Shown here in pieces: positions 25,351 to 37,129 of a DNA stretch of 64,000 nucleotides (its first letter is position 1; every line of letters begins with the position of its first letter). Position numbers and translations under genes: made by a program. The DNA lies in assembly GCA_020205615.1 (NCBI GenBank), contig CM035160.1:5930437-5994436 (forward strand). The letters are read 5' to 3'. A model generated the notes under the pieces. That model was not told the origin of the DNA. It saw only the letters and a list, made by a program, of their open reading frames with translations, and ran no database searches. Source of the DNA: Panax quinquefolius (taxonomy: Eukaryota > Streptophyta > Magnoliopsida > Apiales > Araliaceae).

Positions 25351-25799
25351 TTTTCGAACCACCTCGAGATAACATTAAGCCCTAAAAGGAAATTCTCGTA
25401 AGTATTGTGATTACCATCAATCTTGGTCGTAATCTGAACGATGTGTGCTAGTTTGAAGGACTTTATTGAAAAAGAAAGTCTGGCGGGGCTTTGATTCGAT
25501 GTGTGGTGCGAAACTAATCAACAATGAGGACGAGGGGCTGTTCCAATGAGCTCAACCAGTTAAATAAGCGTTGCCGGCTCGGAACGACTGCGCAAGGCAC
25601 ATGGTAGATGTCATCACTGGGGTACTTCAGCAAATTCGTTGGAAAGAAGCGGCAAAAAGCTACTTGGATTCGATGCATGTCGATGGCGGGTACCCTCCCG
25701 AAGACCGACAGACCTTATTCGAAAGTACTGATAATCTCTTTTCTTGATGAAGATTACCCTTCCGGAAGTCATCGAACAAGACGAGGATCACCGGTCTTG

Positions 25800-28700
25800 A
25801 CCGCATGAAGTGGGTTCGGTGGATATGAAGCGGATGATGGTAGATAATGGGTCTTACGTAGATATTCACATATGCCCACGCTTATCGGAGGATGCACTGA
25901 GCAGGCGAAAGATGGAGATAGGGACGGGAGGCTCCTTTATATGGTTTTAATAACGACGGGGTCGAGGTGGTTGGAACCATTGAGCGCCAAATCGTCTTGA
26001 ACTAGCCCCCAACGGTAGAAATTATTTGCAAATTTTATGTTGTGCGTATAGATTACGCTTATAATGCTTATTTTGGGAAGGCTCGCTTTAATTGCTTTAC
26101 TGTTGTGACCTCTATTCCTCATTTCAAAATCAAATTTCCCTACTACTCGTCGTGGGGTCGGCGAGGTGAAAGGAGACTTGGATCTGGCGGAAAGGTATTA
26201 TAAACGCTGCGTGATCACTTGAGAGTGGGAGTATCGAAGCGAAGCGGAACCGTGACGATAGAGATCGAACCCTTCACAAAGAGTAGTTCGAAATCCGTTG
26301 GTCGTACCCGGTGAAAAGCGGAGGAGATAGAGCTCATCCCGCGAGGAGAAACAAGACGGTGAAAATAGGTTCGGTCTGCCGGAACCTCTCCGGACGAACC
26401 TCATGGAGCTCTGCAATCTTATATTGATATTTTCGCATGGGAGCCTCGGGATATCTTAGAGAGTGTGAGGATATTCTTTGAGCATCGGTGGAGAGGTGAA
26501 CCCGTCGAAAAGCCGGTCCAAACGAAGAAGAGGAGGATTTTCGCACTGAACGTCGTGAATAATTGATGAAGAGATTACAAAACCGTTGGCGGCGGACTTC
26601 ATCTTGAGATTGACTACCCACAATGGATGGCGAATGTGGTCTTTGATGCATGAAGCAAAATGGTAAATGGCGAGTCTGCATCGACTACACCGACCTAAAT
26701 AAGGCTTGTCAGGCGAAGGATTTCTACCCTCACCCCACATCGACCAACTCATCGATGCCACTTGAGGTATGCTTTGTTAAGTTTCATGGACGCATTCTCT
26801 CGGATATCATCAAATTTCCATGCTTGAGGAGGATATACCGAAGACGGCGTTCATTACGCATCGTTCGGTATATACTTATAAGAAAATGACTTTCGGCCTC
26901 ATCGATCTGAGCCACGTACGAGAGGATGATGAACCACGTCTTGAGATATCACCAAGGGAATGTGGAGGTGTACGTAGATGGCATGATTGTCAAAAGCATG
27001 TTGGTGCGTAAACATCTAAATGATTTAGAAGAATGCTTTCGAACGATTAAATCGACCTGATTTGAGACCGAACCCCACTAAAGTGCACCTTCTGATGCAG
27101 TGGTGCAGCAAATTTTTGGGTTATCTTGTCGATCGAGAGAGAATTGAGGCCAATCGAGAAAAAGATTGAAGCGATCCTGAACATGAAGACTCTCGGTCGT
27201 TTAAAGATGTTCAACGTCGGCCGGAAGGATTGCGACTTTAAGGAGGTTCATGTCCAAGTCGGCGAGAAAGATGTCTACCGTTCTTTGATACATTGAAAGG
27301 GCGAAGAATGTAAAGGCGTTTGATGGACTTGGTGTGAGGGCGCCTTCGAGCATCAAGTCCTACTTATCTTGACGCCTTTGTTGGTGAAGCCCGCCCTGCT
27401 TTGAACCCCCTATATTTGTACTTAGCGAGCTAGTTAGTTGGCGATGGGAAGCGGTTTTAGTGCGTGAAGTTGGGGAATAGCACACCGGTTTATTATGTAA
27501 GCCGTGTCGCCGGATATCTTGAAACAAGGTACCGTACATTGAAAAGTTTGCTTTTGCTTTAATAACGCTGCTAGTCGAAAGCTTAAGCGATACTTCGAGG
27601 TAGATTGGTAATAGTATATCTGAATCGACCTTTAAAGAAGATTATGGGCAAACCAGAGGTATCGGGAGATTAAATTGCATGGACGATGGAGTTGTCCCAA
27701 TTTTCATTGAATATCATCCCCGAACCGCCATGAAAGGGCGAGCCTTGGCTGATTTTGTTGTTGAATGCTTTCGTTTAAGAAGTGATGAAGTTGTAGCGGA
27801 AAGTGAAGGATCGAGACGAAGCGATTCGCTCTTCAATGAAAGCGAGTTAAATGAATATTTGTATGCGAGATGGGTCTTCTACCACAGACGTCGATGAAGC
27901 GAGGATTATTCTAACGAGTCCGGAGGATTCAAAGTCTGGCGAGCCGTGATTTGATTTCAAAAGCGACAAACAACGAAGGTGAGTATGGTAAGTACTTGCG
28001 AGGTTACTGATGGCGAAGAGTCTTGAAGTGCAAAGAATAATCATCTTCGATGATTCTCGGTTAGTCGTTAAGCAACTTTACGGGAATCTCTGAAGCTCGA
28101 GGCCCAAAAATGATCAAATATCTAATGAAATTGAAGAACAACTTGGCATTTCCAATCCTATGAGTTTGAGGGTTGAAGCGTAATAATAATTCAATTCTTG
28201 ATGCACTCTCCAAATTAGCCACTACGGATGTTAACGTCTTTGATGGATCGGTTTACTTAGAAATTTTGCAACATCATAGTGTCCATTATGAATCGGTGAT
28301 GTGCATTGACCGAAACAATTCTTTGTTGACTCCATATAGAAGTATCCGGTAGATGGCGTCTTACCTTCCGGATCGGATGCTCGCCAAGAAAATCAAGTAT
28401 AAAAGTGCTAATTTTGTTACGATTGATGGGGATCTGTTCAAAGAGCTTTCTCATCCCTTCTTGAAATGCGACTCCATCGGTCAATATGCTCTTGGAAATA
28501 CATACGAAGGTATCTGTGGCGACCGTATGGCGGCTAAGTCGTTAGCTTTATAAAGTACTTCAACAAGGATCTATCTTGGCCTACCATCTTCACGAAGCGG
28601 TGAATCGTCGAAAAGTGCGAGAAGTGTCAACTCAACGGTCCGATCCCACATCGACCACCGAAGAGCTATACTCGATCTTATCTCCTATACCCTTCATTTG

Positions 28701-29520
28701 TGCTGGGGGGTGATATCTTTGGTCCACTCACCAAGGCAAAAGGTCAAGTCGACTTTGTTATAGTTGCCATCACTATATGACCAAGTGGGTAGAAGCAAAA
28801 CCACTCGGGTTAATTACTGAACAGAAATGCTTGAAATTTTTGAAAGAATCAATAGTATTTTGTTTGAGATTCTAAGGTGGTAATATCGAGACGATGGACG
28901 TCGGTTTGTGGGATCGAAATTTGAAGCATTTTGAAAGAACGGGATTCAAAGACAGAAAGACTTCATGGCTCATCCACGATCGAATGGACAAGTTGAAGTG
29001 ACCAGCGAAGCAGCTGCTTTGAATGGGATCAGCCAGATTGGACGAAGCCGAGGCGGATGGCGGAGGAGCTACTTAGCGTGTTATGGGCTTATCGAACTAC
29101 TCAGGGACTACTGACGGGATTCACCTTTTAGATGGCTTTATGTATGCGATGCCTTAGTCCCAGTTGAAATTGGATCTCAAGTCTTGAGTCGACCAATTCG
29201 GAGAGATCTGATGAGGAAGGGCTTAAGGCCAACCTTGATTTGCTTGAGAAGTAAGAGAAAGCGACCTTGTCGATTAGCGACTTATCGGTGAAGAGTGGCA
29301 AGCATTATAATAAGGGGTAAAGTTTGAAGGTTCAAGTAGGAGATTTTGTCCTCGAGAAGCCAAACATCTACACCTCGAGAATCTGGGAAAGCTAATGCCA
29401 AACCAGGAAGGACCGTATGAAATTCTTTGAAGTCTTAGAAGCCGGGACTTATCGGTTGAAGGCATTAGATGGGTCGTGATTAAGAATACTTAGCACGCCG
29501 GCGAAGCTTAGAAAGTACTT
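25800..29520 (+). pseudogene. Tat-like element pol: protease, RT, RNase H, archaeal-type RNase H, integrase
   Basis: Domains appear in order but in shifting frames. Protease: MKRMMVDNGSYVDI near 25826 (active-site D-N-G-S in place of D-S/T-G). RT: GKWRVCIDYTDLNKAC near 26660 and EEDIPKTAFITHRSVYTYKK near 26830. RNase H/connection: PVYYVSRVAGYLETRYRTLK near 27490. Second RNase H: ALADFVVECF near 27745, then LYVDGSSTT...IILTSPE near 27860 and KATNNEGEYG near 27965, the archaeal-type domain of the Tat group. Integrase: FGPLTKAKGQVDFVIVAI and MTKWVEAKPL near 28720-28810, and DDGRRFVGSKFEAF near 28890. Dozens of small indels separate the pieces, so no product is possible from this sequence as written. 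Confidence 0.85.
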
Positions 29521-29639
29521 TCAAGAAAATGATGTCGATCTGCTTTGAAGTCTCAGAATATTTATGTCATCATCAATAAAGTTCCTTTTTCTCAAACAAA
29601 TCTTGTCTTCGTTCATGGATCGATTCAGCGGTGTTAGGA

Positions 29640-29945
29640 GGTTCGGGTGGACTCATTTGGCCATTCGATGGCGACCTTTTCGGCGAGTGGTCCTTATGAG
29701 TTTGTCGGGCCCTTCGTGGTGGTAAACGCGTCATTAGTGTTGGGAGGTTCGTGGACTCGGCGGCCATTCGATGGCGACCTTTTCGCGGTGGTCCTTATGA
29801 GTTTGTCGGGGCCCTTCGTGGTAGGCAAACGCGTCGTTGTTAGGAGGTTCGGGTGGACTTCACGGCCATTCGATGGTAGCCTCTTCAAATGGTGGTCACT
29901 TAGACCTTGTCGGGTTCTTCGGGTAAAAGTGAGTGTCATCTTTGA
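29640..29945. repeat. Tandem repeat, about 100-106 bp times three, downstream of integrase
   Basis: Copies start with GGTTCG.GTGGACT at 29640, 29746 and 29846 and share GGCCATTCGATGG and TTTGTCGGGCCCTTCGTGGT. A more diverged tail with TTCGTGGTAAGCCGAGTGTC continues to about 30020. Tandem repeats in this position are common in Tat-group elements. Confidence 0.85.
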
Positions 29946-30037
29946 GACTTTATCGGGCCCTTCGTGGTAAGCCGAGTGTCATCTCTTGGTTTTGTTAGGC
30001 CTTTCGGGTAAACAAATTCCTAATGAAGCGGATCATC

Positions 30038-31063
30038 TCACACTTGAACATCGACCTCGGGCACCATCTTCGTCGTCTCGAAGAATCGAAAAGGATGGAT
30101 CCGGGTTGGTATGACGACTTCTCCTTGCCACGACTTGGCGAGAGCTCGTAACTCTCGGAATATATCTTCATTATCTACCCATTTATTTCGTCCAGAAGTT
30201 CCAATTACTCTTCGCATATTTGTTTGCGAAGGTAAATCGATTAAAAGGAGGCCCAAGGTCCCAAGAGCCTTGAGTTCTCGGATTTCTTCTTGAGCTTGAG
30301 CGCTTCTACTCGTATACGACGAGTCTCTGCCGCTTCCGACTTATGGATGGTCTTGGTCGGGATCTTAGCATCGACCTTTAATTCCTCGATCTTCTCCGTC
30401 CTTATCTCGCTCCTCTCGAACCAAGTCGACATTCATTTTGACGATCTCCTCGTCTTCTTGTCTTTTGTGTCGACTTTAGTTCTTCATTGGAGGCCTTCAC
30501 ATCTCCACTCAGCTTGGGCTAACTCTTTTTGAAGACCTTCGTTTGTATGAAGAAGACACTCACGTTGAGTCTTCTCTTTGCTGGCGAGACTTGAAGGGCA
30601 TTCTCCTTCCTCGGGGCCTCTTCCTCGATTAAACCCGAGGGACCTCGGACGAAGACGCCTTGAACACAAGACATTGCTTTATGTGTTTCCAATATTATTT
30701 GATCGGTTTCAAATATATAAGTATGAAGATAAAATCGGAGATAAAGGGAGAATCGTTTACCTTTCGCCAAGTAGCTCATACCTTCGTTGAGTAGATCCCC
30801 ATTCGAATGCTCCGAACCGATGATCGCTCGGTTTCACGAACAAAGGTGTTGAAGCAGTTGGAAGGAAAATGGGCATTTAATCGGGGCCACATTGTTGGGG
30901 AGGCCATGGCGTCTTGTTGGAATTCGGTATTTTGGTTGTCTTGGAGGAGAAGGCGGAGGTTCATCGTGAACTGGTGAGGAGTCCACGTGTATGGTTTCGG
31001 GAGAGGGGATCGGGCGGGGAAGCGCGTTCGAGGGTTAAGCGAAGGTACTGGAAGATGAACCAA
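30038..31063 (-). pseudogene. Antisense coding-like region of the Tat-like element (coiled coil), possible intron
   Basis: Opposite to gag-pol, the minus strand keeps coding character over about 1 kb in several frames. From high coordinates: a segment near 31063-30776; then KTQRECLLHTNEGLQKELAQ (near 30590), strongly heptad-like; EIRTEKIEELKVDAKIPTK and RIRVEALKLKKK (near 30400-30280); and finally LLLIDLPSQTNMRRVIG and NEDIFRELRALAKSWQGEVV (30250-30080). A candidate 102-nt intron lies at 30760-30659 (minus strand GT..AG), joining a Lys-rich segment to GVFVRGPSGL. Antisense ORFs beyond integrase are known in Grande-type Tat elements; their function is unknown. Frames are broken here as in pol. 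Confidence 0.45.
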
Positions 31064-31383
31064 GGGTGGGTATGTCGATGGATGTTTTCTTTTCGGGATG
31101 GAGTGGGGACGGACCCGGTCGGTTCATCGTCGAGCACATGGATTTACGTGGGCGTGGTCGGAGGAGGACACGGTAGAAGGTGGGATCTCGGAGCTCTTGG
31201 CGGTCGGGGGTTATCTTGGTTCTTATTTTCTTTACACGAAGGACCTTAGCCCGATCGTGCGAGGAATATCAAGTAAAGCTCTCCTCCTCAACGGGTAGGT
31301 TCGAAGTTGGAGGATTGGGGTTCGGTTGATAAGGTTGTTTGGGGGTTGCTTGAAGTGTTTGAGGTCACTTTCGGGGTTTGTTT

Positions 31384-31483
31384 NNNNNNNNNNNNNNNNN
31401 NNNNNNNNNNNNNNNNNNNNNNNNNNNNNNNNNNNNNNNNNNNNNNNNNNNNNNNNNNNNNNNNNNNNNNNNNNNNNNNNNNN
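31384..31483. other. Scaffold gap (100 N)
   Basis: Exactly 100 N bases, the usual placeholder for a gap of unknown size. The 3' LTR of the Tat-like element and the missing half of the chromovirus may lie here, as may remaining exons of the capping-like gene. Confidence 0.99.
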
Positions 31484-34178
31484 GACGACTTAATGATGTG
31501 AAAAGAAAAGTGGTTCGACGCTCGTGAATGTGAAACGACAAGTGGTTCGGACGTCTGTAAATGTAATTATTATTAACTAAAGTTGTAAATACTATCGATT
31601 TAACGTAAATACTATTCACAAGGGTAATTACTATCGATTTAAGGTAAATACTATTCACAAGGGTAATTACTATCGACGAACGTAATTATTTATCGATTTA
31701 AGGTAAATACTATCGACGAAGAGACTCTTAGATGATTTACATACGAGCCCCCATAAAATAATCAAACTTACCACAAATCATTTTTTTCATCAACACATAT
31801 TTAATCTTTCAACAATTATTAATCATTTATAACTTGTCGCCTCAATTATTGATTTAATACTATAACATATTATATGTGATGATACTGTGACAATAATCGA
31901 ATCAATAATATAAGAGATATGATGCAGTTAATTATCGTAGTAATAATTCGAGCATACCGAAAGTGACTTCTCACGTAAAGATCAATAATCAATACCGTGT
32001 GCTACTATGCAACCACATCGTGACATCGCATTACTTTTACCACCGGGTAGTTCAACAGCTTTTAATCTGTGAATACCTCCGCCGTTATTTTTTATAAAAT
32101 ATTTTTGTCGCTTTCTCAATCCGGCTAATAATTCTTGCTGGGGTTCACCAATGATCGAGCTATTGCATTTAATATTCCTAACAAAAAGAATATTCTCCAC
32201 CAAACTAATATTTTATAACAACTCGCATACTTTGCAAAATTTATAAATATTACCCACAACTATAACATTATATCAAATTTATTCCATAATATTCAAAAAT
32301 AATATTTATAGAAAATTCATCTTTATTTATAAAAGTCGGGTCTTACAATGATCATGCCAACAACTCGCCCATCAATGCACTACGATTAATCGAGGATTTT
32401 TATCATATCATTTGTAACATTACGGCCATGATTATAATCAATAGTCATCTCGTCATAATCATACCAAGTCCATCTACGCACTACATGTGCCATGTATTTA
32501 CTTTCAACATAATATAAATACGAGGATGATGACAATGATATAAAATTCAATAAAACAAGTTCAAGAATTATTTTATCCGTGAATTATTAACGCCCAAATT
32601 ATCAATACGACATCGCTTTGTAGAATAAAATTCATTTAATGATCGTAAGAATATTTCCATGAAAAGATATTAGATGAAACGCAAATATCAAGGATATTCT
32701 ACTAATTTCATGGAGTATGTAAGTCAAAGTTTTAACCAACTGGGTATAATAAAAATGGAATAACAAAAGAAACCACCATGCACGCGATAGATCAATATGC
32801 AAAAGTTATTCCAATGTAATAATAAATAATCTTAACTCAGTCCCACAGAAAACGCATGTGCATGTGATGTTCCAAATGTAATAATAAAGACTAACCATGT
32901 CCTGTAAAACAAAATGCATGTGATGTTCCAAATGTAATAATAATAAAGATTTTAACTGTGTCCTGTTAAACACACGTATGTGATGTTCCAATAATAATAA
33001 AGATTTTAACCAGTCCCCTGTAAAACACACGCATGTGATGTTCCAAATGTAATAATAGAAGAATGTCACCAAGTATAGGTAAACCACGATACAAAAGTTA
33101 TTCCAATGTAATAATAAGCAATGGAATAACAAATGCCTTCTTCTGCTTAATAAGAAAGAATAACACCCCTTACATTTGGTAGAGATTGAATACCGCAAAG
33201 TTGTAAGAACAAAATACTCTTCTTCTTTTCTCTCTTATTCTCTCTATACTTTCTCTCTAAAGCTCGAATGAATTCATGAAAAATAATGAAGCATTAGCCT
33301 CTATTTATAGAAGATTTTAGCTTAAAGACCCGCCATGAAAAGGCAAGTGGCTCGACGATCGTATGATGTGAAAAGAAAAGTGGTTCGACGCACTCAGAAT
33401 GTGAAACGACAATGGTTCGACGCTCAGAATGTAAAACGACAAGTGGTTCAACTACCGGGTAAAGGTAATTACTATCGATTACTATAAGGTAAATACTATC
33501 GACGAAGAGACTTTAGATGATTACATACGGGCCCCCCATAAAATAATCAAACTTACCACAAACGCCTACATAATGTACTTTTTATATACATTAAGGATCG
33601 AATAAATATTACCACAAATCATTTTATTTTTAATCAACACATTTTTAATCTTTCAACAATTATTAATCATTTATAACTTGTCGCCTCAATTAATAATATA
33701 ACATATTATACAGATGATACCGTGACAATAATCAATCAATAATATAAGAGATATGACGCATCAATTATCAGAGTAATAATCGAAAGTATAATGTCGACTT
33801 CTCACGAAGATCAATAATCAATACCGTAAGCTACTATACAACCACGCCAGACATCGCATTTCTTTACTACCGGTAGTTCAACAGCTTTTTAATTCAGAAC
33901 ACCTCCGCCATTATTTTATAGTAAAGATAATTTTGTTGTTTTCTAACTACGATAACACTTCCGTCAGGGGTCCACTAATGATCGAGTCGTCAGCATTTAA
34001 TATTCCCCGATAAAAAGAATATTCCCCATCAAACGTAATATTTTATAACAACTTGCTTACTTTGCAAAATTTATAAATATTACCCACAACTATAACATTA
34101 TATCAAATTTATTTCATAATATTCAAAAATAATATTTATGTAAAATTCATCTTTATTTATAAAAGTTGGGGTCTTACA
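31484..34178 (-). repeat. Two LTR-type segments of a second Tekay-like family, head to tail
   Basis: The block from 31484 to 32347 recurs at about 33354-34178: the same order of AAAAGTGGTTCGACG, AATACTATCGACGAAGAGAC, CATAAAATAATCAAACTTAC, GATCAATAATCAATACCGT and a shared end GGTCTTACA. On the minus strand each therefore starts TGTAAGACCC, the usual gypsy LTR start. The right copy has a TATA-like CTATAAATAG at about 33300 (minus). Spacing between the two ends is 1831 bp. Between them (32348-33350) there is no pol or gag, so they may be two LTRs abutting directly, the left one truncated by the gap. The family resembles, but is not the same as, the LTRs at 34462 and 41815. Confidence 0.6.
32806..33118. 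repeat. Tandem repeat, about 60-65 bp times five, within the LTR-type block
   Basis: Units share ATGTGATGTTCCAAATGTAA followed by TAATAAAGA.TTTAAC and TGTCCTGT.AAACA. Copy length varies through small indels. Confidence 0.8.
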
Positions 34179-34461
34179 CCGGAAGTAAAAATAATGTAAC
34201 ATGCTATAATACTTTATATCAATTGGTCAGCTCATCATCTGTTCACATCGGCGGTGTGATGCTTACCCTTTATTGCTCCTCGTCTGCCTACATTTCGAGA
34301 AATGCATTTTCCTTCCTTCCTCATATCCTCAGTAGATTTTTCGATTCTCCCATCCTTCTTTCCTTCTCATGTTCTTAGGTCTTCCTCGATTTTATCAGAT
34401 ATCGAGGAGGTAACATCTTCTCAAAACTTGTTTCACCCCAAAAACCGCTTATATTCACCCG
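34179..34461 (-). pseudogene. Mutator-like (MULE) transposase, C-terminal fragment
   Basis: Minus-strand reading from 34461 downward gives PRYLIKSRGRPKNMRRKE and then MHFSKCRQTRSNKG. This matches the C-terminal tail of plant MULE transposases, a GRPK-x-RRKE basic patch followed by a CCHC zinc knuckle (normally CSKC...GHNK). Here the first Cys reads Phe and the Gly-His pair is lost. It is separated from the rest of the transposase by the inserted chromovirus and ends abruptly against the neighbouring LTR at 34178. Confidence 0.7.
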
Positions 34462-37109
34462 TGACGCCCCCAAAATAGGTATACATCACCCATTCCGAAA
34501 TCACAATACACGGTACGTAAACAACTACAACTTTATTATTACAACAAGAAACTGTGAGTTTAAATACAAATATTATCTTCTGCATAATATCTATACTCAA
34601 ATAAATCCTCATCACATTTATCGATACATTATTTTACAAAAATGGTGAGGACTACTAAACAATCCTTTCTAAAACCTTCATTCCATACCTCGACTGTGCA
34701 TCGCTTATATTCTCGCCTCCCGAGAAGAATGGAACAAAAGGAAAAGGGTGAGCTCAACTAGCTCAAGAAGAATATTACGACTAAGATAATATACAACAAA
34801 TTATCGTTAGTCTTCAACAGGAAAAATTTAATAGAATACAATAGACAACAAATTTTAAATCAATATTCGCAAATGAAATAATAATTCATTGTAAGAGTTA
34901 AGTAGAGAATGAAAACTACTATCTTCTATATATGAATTTAAAAGTTCATCATCAATCTTTTATCCCTCGAACATCAATCCATAAACATCTGAATCAAATA
35001 TTCATCTTTGCACCATGTGCCAAAGATATTCATCACTGGTCATGTTCATTTAAACACTGCTCATCTTTGCACTACAACAGCCAAAGATATTAATCACCTG
35101 GCCATGTTCATTTCAACACTGCTCATCTTTGCAGACTATGTGCCAAAGATATTCTTCAGAAATCATTCATCTTGCACCACAAAGCCAAAGATATTCAATA
35201 ATATCATCATTTAAGATCGAGGATGATGAAAATATTTTTAAAGAAACTAATCCAAAGGAAACAAAATGACAAGGATTAAGGATTAAGGATTCAGACTTTG
35301 TTTTATCCATGTTCCAAAAATACCTCAAAATAATCATAAGTGGTGTAAAATTCAAGAATGATCAAAACATGGATACAATCAAAGCTAGTATCCGTATTAG
35401 ATATTTTGGACAAAAAGAAGAAATTTTATTTTTCTATGAATAAGGCCAGATACGTGAATAAAGGTCAGATACGTGAATAAGGCCAGATACGTGAATAGTA
35501 AATCCGACACCAAAAGATAGAAATTCCACAAAAAACATTTTCACGCTTCATTAATAAGATTTTGAATAAGAATCGTGAATAAGAACTCATGAATAAGAAC
35601 TCGTGAATAAGAACTCATGAATAGAAACCCCGACATGAAAAAGTTCCAAATTTGATAAAAGTTCCAACCAATATTTCAAAGATAATGATATCAAGAAATA
35701 ATATCATTATTTTAAAAAAAATAATATCCCTTACCTCAAAGAATTAAGACTTTAAGGAAAGGCTCAAGTGATGTCGAATGAAACTCAGATCTAATAAAGA
35801 ACTCTCAAAGTATCTAAATACTCACAAAATACGCCAATAATATATAGAGAGAAAGAGAGAAATCTTTGTTTCGTGTGATTTTCAATTCTAACTTAAATTT
35901 CTATTTATAGAAAATGTTAAATTACCAAGGCAGATTTCGACCGCCACCGATGGCTTTACTCGCTACTATTGCCACCCACCACATTTGAAATAAAATTCAG
36001 CACATTTCTTCACCAACCACAAGTGGGGCCCACTCAATTCTAGAATTTTCCACCAAAATCAATTATAACCCTAATTTCCTAATCAACACCTCTTAAAATT
36101 CATAACAAATCATTCGCTCATTTTTAACTGCTCAAAATTTGTGGACATATACTCAACTTATGTATGTATAACATATCCAAAAATTACAACGATCCAACTA
36201 TTTGATTAAAAATTATAACTCACGCAATACATCGTAAAAATACCGATTTGATTTTTAATACCTCCATTCCGGACAAAATTACCGATAAAACACCTCAACA
36301 TTAAATCATTCAATTATAACCACATAAAATAAATAAATCCATCATTATAATATTTTTTTTATCATATCAATAATTAATTATTCACAAATAATATTACGTA
36401 ATCACAATTATGACAACCAGCCGCTCCTCAGAAAGCAGGGCTTTCCGATAAGGATTTCTCTCATCGGCGCCGCAATTAAAGTGACCAAACCTCTCCTCGA
36501 TGTAACTTTCTAGACATCGCCAATAATGCTATCTAATAATATTATTTAAATAATATGAATTATCGATCCGATAATGGAGATAATGCAAGTGACAATTATC
36601 GAACAACAATAATATAAAATATCAACGCAAAGAATTATCAATCAATAAAATAAAATATCGAATAAGAATTCATCGTGAAAATTATCGAAAAGGCCTTTCA
36701 CGTAAGGATCAATAATTCAACAATACTGCGTAATACCGCAAGTGCCATCGCCAAGCAACCACGCCAGACATCAGATTTTAACCACCGGTATTCCAATATT
36801 TTAAATTCAGAATAACTACGCCAAGTTATTTTTAACCAACTTATATTTCGCTGCTTTTTCATCCAATCGCTCAAGCATGGGCCCACACACGGTCGCTACT
36901 GGCCGCATTTAATATTCCCCGACAAAGATTTAATATTCCACGCACCAAACTAATATTCCCCACAACAATGAATATTTTATAACCACTGCTTATTTTGAAA
37001 TATTCATGATTTAACCCTTAACTATCCACATTAATCAAATCAACCCTTACTATTTCAAAATAATAAATAAAGGAAATTCCTTTTATTTAAAAAAATTTGG
37101 GGTCTTACA
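34462..37109 (-). repeat. 3' LTR of the Tekay-like element (2648 bp)
   Basis: The plus-strand ends are TGACGCCCC and GGTCTTACA. It contains an array of about 60-bp units (CATCTTTGCAC..GCCAAAGATATTCATCA) at 35000-35205, a triple CAGATACGTGAATAA repeat at about 35450-35497, and TGAATAAGAACTC repeats at about 35570-35625. A leader-side TATA-like CTATAAATAG (minus strand) sits near 35910. Confidence 0.9.
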
Positions 37110-37129
37110 ACCTCCCTCCTTATGAAATT

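Larger units (their letters stand above)
22580..31383 (+). mobile_element. Tat-lineage Ty3/gypsy retrotransposon, 5' LTR to scaffold gap
   Basis: The order on the plus strand is LTR (22580-23586), primer site core TTGGCGC (23587), gag, protease, RT, RNase H, a second archaeal-type RNase H, integrase, 3' tandem repeats, and then a coding-like stretch on the opposite strand. The second RNase H and the antisense ORF beyond integrase are known features of the Tat group (Ogre/Retand/Grande relatives). The element sits inside the minus-strand chromovirus. No 3' LTR appears before the 100-N gap. All reading frames are interrupted many times. Confidence 0.8.

Noticed and set aside
31984..34140. Possible independent gene between the scaffold gap and the MULE fragment
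   Set aside because: The sequence recurs twice in parallel and ends with the gypsy LTR start signature, so LTR repeats explain it.
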